A program made the translations under genes and the position numbers. From VXNJ01 sp965249595 (GTDB taxonomy: Bacteria > Chloroflexota > UBA11872 > VXNJ01): 64,000 nucleotides of DNA. Location: assembly GCA_965249595.1 (NCBI GenBank), contig OZ252242.1, positions 558,001 to 622,000 of the forward strand, written 5' to 3'. This document shows positions 61,205 to 64,000 of the stretch, piece after piece; position 1 is the first letter of the stretch, and every line of letters begins with the position of its first letter. The notes beneath the pieces are model-generated. The model saw only the letters and a list, made by a program, of their open reading frames with translations, searched no databases and was not told the DNA's origin.

Positions 61205-62358
61205 GCCCTCCGATCTGGGCCGGACCGTTGGCCCAGCGCGCTGGATGGGCCACTGCCGATTTTTGGGTTCGGGCGCCGGCGCGGGTCAATTTGATCGGCG
61301 AACACACCGATTACATGGGCGGGCTGGTACTGCCGGTGGCCCTCAATCTGGAGATGCGGGCTTTGCTACGCCGCCGCTCGGATCGATCGGTTGATGTCCG
61401 CTCGCTGGATTTGGACCAACGCGACGAGTTCGCCCTGGGCCGGGAATTGGATAGTCCTGGGCCGGGATTTGGCACCTACGTGCGTGCGGTAACGGCCACG
61501 CTGGCGAAGGAATTGCAATTGACCGCCGGATTCGACCTGGTCCTGCAGTCGGATATCCCGGTGGCCGCCGGGCTATCCTCATCAGCCGCCCTGGAGGCGA
61601 TTGCGGCTTTGTCCGCGCTGGCCTCCAGCGGAGAGTCGCTCAGCGCGGAGCGGTTGGTGGGCATCTGTCATCGGGCCGAGAACGAGATCGTGGGCGTGGC
61701 CTGCGGATTGATGGATCAAACCATCTGCATCCAGGGCCGCTCCGGCTGCGCCTTGGCCATCGACTGTGATTCGCGGCGGATTAGGCCAGTCGACCTGGGC
61801 GACTTGGCGATCGTAGTTTGTGACACTAGGGCCGAGCGGCGGCTTTCGTCGTCCGAGTACAACCTGCGCCGCCGGCAGTGCGAGGTTGGCCTGGCGACCC
61901 TTTCACAACTTGATCCCTCAATTGGCAGCCTGCGCGACGTAACAGAGGACCTGATTGATCGACACGCCGGTTCCCTTCCCGAGCCGATCGGTGATCGCGT
62001 CCGGCACGTGGTGAGCGAAAACGAGCGTGTTCGGGCAATGGTCACAGCTCTCGAAAGCGGACGGCGCGATGAAATGGGAGCGCTAATGGCCGCCTCACAT
62101 CGATCGCTCTCCGTCCGCTTTGCGGTCTCCTCGGACGCCTTGGATGCGATGGTGGATGCCGCTGAAGCCTCTCCCGGAGTAATCGGTGCGCGGTTGACCG
62201 GAGGCGGATTTGGCGGATGCACGGTGAATCTGGTTGAACCGGCGGCCACCGCCGAGTTCGCCGAGGCGGTAGCTAGCGGATTTCGCCAGCGCACCGGCCG
62301 CGAAGCCGGGGTGCACATTTGCCAGAGCGCCGATGGCGCCAGCTGGGGAGTGAATTAA
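61201..62358 (+). CDS. galK: galactokinase (GHMP kinase)
   Basis: A 385-residue GHMP kinase that phosphorylates galactose or a related sugar at C1. The galactokinase signature RVNLIGEHTDYMGGLVLPVAL is near the N-terminus. The ATP loop is VAAGLSSSAALE (about residue 122), and the third motif is GARLTGGGFGGCTVNL. A related C1 sugar kinase cannot be ruled out. ATG 61201 overlaps the nucleotidyltransferase stop codon. The DUF4126 gene follows 3 bp after the stop. Confidence 0.9.
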   Translation: MSPPIWAGPLAQRAGWATADFWVRAPARVNLIGEHTDYMGGLVLPVALNLEMRALLRRRSDRSVDVRSLDLDQRDEFALGRELDSPGPGFGTYVRAVTATLAKELQLTAGFDLVLQSDIPVAAGLSSSAALEAIAALSALASSGESLSAERLVGICHRAENEIVGVACGLMDQTICIQGRSGCALAIDCDSRRIRPVDLGDLAIVVCDTRAERRLSSSEYNLRRRQCEVGLATLSQLDPSIGSLRDVTEDLIDRHAGSLPEPIGDRVRHVVSENERVRAMVTALESGRRDEMGALMAASHRSLSVRFAVSSDALDAMVDAAEASPGVIGARLTGGGFGGCTVNLVEPAATAEFAEAVASGFRQRTGREAGVHICQSADGASWGVN

Positions 62359-62361
62359 GCG

Positions 62362-62925
62362 GTGGGAGAGGACCTCTTGCTCGGCGCCGCACTGGCGATC
62401 TCGGCCGGCTTGGCGCCGTTTATCGGGCTGGCCATTTTGAGCATGGCGCTGGCATTGGGCACTGGTCTGCCGGGTTCGGCGGCGCTTGAATTTCTCACCG
62501 GTTTGGCGGCGCTGCTATTGATACTGGTCCTTATTACATTGGACTTGGTGCTTGACAAGCTGCCGGGAGCCCGCAGGGTCTGGATTCCGCTGGGATGGGC
62601 CCTGCGGGCCGCGGTCGGAGCGCTAATCGGCTGGGCGGTGAGCCCAGACCTGACTCTGCTGACGGCCGTGGCCGGCGCGGGATTGGCCCTGCTGGCCAAT
62701 TTCCTGCGCCTGCGCCTGGCCGTCAGCGCCGAGGCCGCGGTGCCGGCCCTGGGGCGGGTTGGGGCCCTGGCCGCGGCTGAATTCTTGGCCGCCGCCGGTG
62801 GGGCCCTGGCCTTGGCGTCGCCATTGGTCTCGCTGGCCGTGAGCGTATTGGCGCTGGCCGGCGGATTCTGGCTGGGCTTGTCGCGCCGCCAGCCCGGTGC
62901 GCATGTCGGCGATACTAACCATTGA
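62362..62925 (+). CDS. DUF4126-like membrane protein
   Basis: A 187-residue, very hydrophobic protein with about five predicted helices. LDLVLDKLPGARRVW matches the DKIPG-x-D-x-x-W segment of the DUF4126 family, and the alanine-rich helices around it fit. The function is unknown. GTG 62362 lies 3 bp after galK, so it is in the same operon. Confidence 0.7.
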   Translation: MGEDLLLGAALAISAGLAPFIGLAILSMALALGTGLPGSAALEFLTGLAALLLILVLITLDLVLDKLPGARRVWIPLGWALRAAVGALIGWAVSPDLTLLTAVAGAGLALLANFLRLRLAVSAEAAVPALGRVGALAAAEFLAAAGGALALASPLVSLAVSVLALAGGFWLGLSRRQPGAHVGDTNH

Positions 62926-62986
62926 TCGGGAGGCAATCCAGGCCGATCCGATCCATCTGCAAAACCAAGAATCGAAGTTACAAGTC

Positions 62987-64000
62987 TTGTCTCACCCCAT
63001 CGACCTGCGGTCGGACACCGTCACCTTGCCCACCGATGAAATGCGGCGGGCGATGGCCGAAGCGGTCGTCGGTGACGATGTTTACGGCGAGGACCCAACC
63101 GTCATTGAGCTGGAGCGGGAATCGGCGGCGCTATTTGGCAAAGAGGCCGGATTGCTATTGCCTTCGGGAACCCAAGCCAATGCCGTGGCCACATTAACCC
63201 ACACCGTCCCTGGCCAGCTGGCATTCTGCGAAAGCGGCGCCCATGTCGGGATCCACGAGGGAGGCGGGCACGCTGCCCTGGCCGGCATCGTCCTGGAGAA
63301 GATCCGCACCGACGATGGGATTCTGCGCGCCGCCGATGTGCGTGAACGGATCCTGCCACAGGATCCACACCTGGCCGAACCAGCCATGATCTGGATTGAA
63401 AACACCAATAACTCTGCCGGCGGAGTTCCCACGCCAGCGGTGGTGATGGATGAGGTCGGAGAGCTGGCCAAAGAACGCGGATACCGCCTTCACATCGACG
63501 GCGCGCGCATCTTTAACGCCGCCGCCGCGCTGGACGAGAGTCCCGAGCGCCTTTCCGCAATGGCTGATTCCGTTCAGTTCTGCCTCTCAAAGGGGTTGGG
63601 CGCACCGGTGGGCTCGATGCTCGTGGGCACTACCGGTTTCATCGCCCGGGCCCGCCGAAAACGCAAGCTGCTCGGCGGGGCGATGCGGCAGGCTGGCGTC
63701 ATAGCCGCGGCCGGCCTGATTGCCTTGCGCGAGATGCCCGCGCGGCTGGGCACCGATCATGTCCACGCTCGGCGCTTGGCGGAGGGCGTGTCTGACTTGC
63801 CGGGCATTTGCCTGCCCCATGGCCGACCAGCAACCAACATGGTCTACATGGCGATCGACGATGATTATTTGGACCCCCCTGCGGTTGTCAGGCAGGCCGC
63901 CGCCGCCGGTGTTCTAATCGGGCCGGTGGAGCGCAGCGGCAATCTGTCGCGCCTGGTGCTCCACCATCAAATCTCAGCCGACGATGTTGAGGCCGCAATC
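62987..64000 (+). CDS. low-specificity threonine aldolase, partial at the window end
   Basis: A PLP enzyme that splits threonine to glycine and acetaldehyde. It begins DLRSDTVTLPTDEMRRAM, then GDDVYGEDPTV, LLLPSGTQANAV, HIDGARIFNAA and the PLP lysine in FCLSKGLGAPVGSML. TTG 62987 gives the normal N-terminus, although its ribosome site is weak. The frame stays open to position 64000, and the last part of the gene (perhaps only a few residues) lies beyond. It is on the same strand as galK and the DUF4126 gene. Confidence 0.92.
   Translation, partial: MSHPIDLRSDTVTLPTDEMRRAMAEAVVGDDVYGEDPTVIELERESAALFGKEAGLLLPSGTQANAVATLTHTVPGQLAFCESGAHVGIHEGGGHAALAGIVLEKIRTDDGILRAADVRERILPQDPHLAEPAMIWIENTNNSAGGVPTPAVVMDEVGELAKERGYRLHIDGARIFNAAAALDESPERLSAMADSVQFCLSKGLGAPVGSMLVGTTGFIARARRKRKLLGGAMRQAGVIAAAGLIALREMPARLGTDHVHARRLAEGVSDLPGICLPHGRPATNMVYMAIDDDYLDPPAVVRQAAAAGVLIGPVERSGNLSRLVLHHQISADDVEAAI

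Overview
The window is a GC-rich, gene-dense bacterial chromosome segment that reads as Chloroflexota (Dehalococcoidia/SAR202-like). The evidence is indirect. There is an rpsO-pnp-dapB-asd-dapA-udg-rnj-ftsK gene order of the Gram-positive/Chloroflexota type, RNase J, SLC13/RCK, DUF3105 and PSP1 proteins, single-pass LysM and SH3 proteins that fit a monoderm envelope, and frequent TTG and GTG starts. No rRNA is present to settle the phylum.

Layout. 1-2.5 kb: a leftward Fe-S/Moco operon (SufR-like regulator, cysteine desulfurase, A-type carrier, start of moaA). 2.5-6.3 kb: primary sigma factor behind a promoter bracketed by a 33-bp inverted repeat, nadA, ribosomal proteins L21 and L27, tRNA-Ala(CGC). 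6.4-17 kb: accessory or metabolic genes, including DUF4256, a redoxin, a MOSC protein, an amidase, a phospho-lyase-like aminotransferase beside a decayed kinase gene, a tandem duplicated ABC permease without partners, and a small XRE-led operon. 17-20.5 kb: leuS (apparently started by ATC) and trxA. 20.5-34.7 kb: a long leftward block with MFS, LysM, class-V aminotransferase, ftsK, rnj, a uracil-DNA glycosylase, dapA, asd, dapB, pnp with an RGG-repeat tail, and rpsO. 34.9-44 kb: a rightward block with DUF3105, SLC13/RCK carrier, DNA polymerase III delta', PSP1/RicT, an SH3 protein, alanyl-tRNA editing protein and ileS.

44.3-49.2 kb is an accessory island inserted between housekeeping genes. 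It holds a three-gene leftward operon (QueC/QatC-like PP-loop enzyme, XRE-ImmA/IrrE metallopeptidase, PIN-domain protein) directly followed by an intact IS256-family element with recognisable terminal inverted repeats. Its base composition is visibly more AT-rich than the flanks. This is the best candidate for an undescribed defence or stress-response system. 49.3-64 kb returns to core genes: folC, a secreted beta-propeller protein, an isolated nuoEF pair, a short-chain dehydrogenase, a RecB-like Fe-S nuclease, a lipoprotein cyclophilin, an M20 amidohydrolase, an HTH/metallo-beta-lactamase fusion, a LysM protein, a sugar nucleotidyltransferase coupled to galactokinase, a DUF4126 membrane protein and a partial threonine aldolase.

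A recurring oddity is that several genes (leuS, the glycosylase, the RecB-like nuclease, DUF4256) have conserved N-terminal residues upstream of the first in-frame ATG, GTG or TTG. For leuS and the glycosylase a good Shine-Dalgarno site sits correctly before an ATC and a CTG codon respectively.
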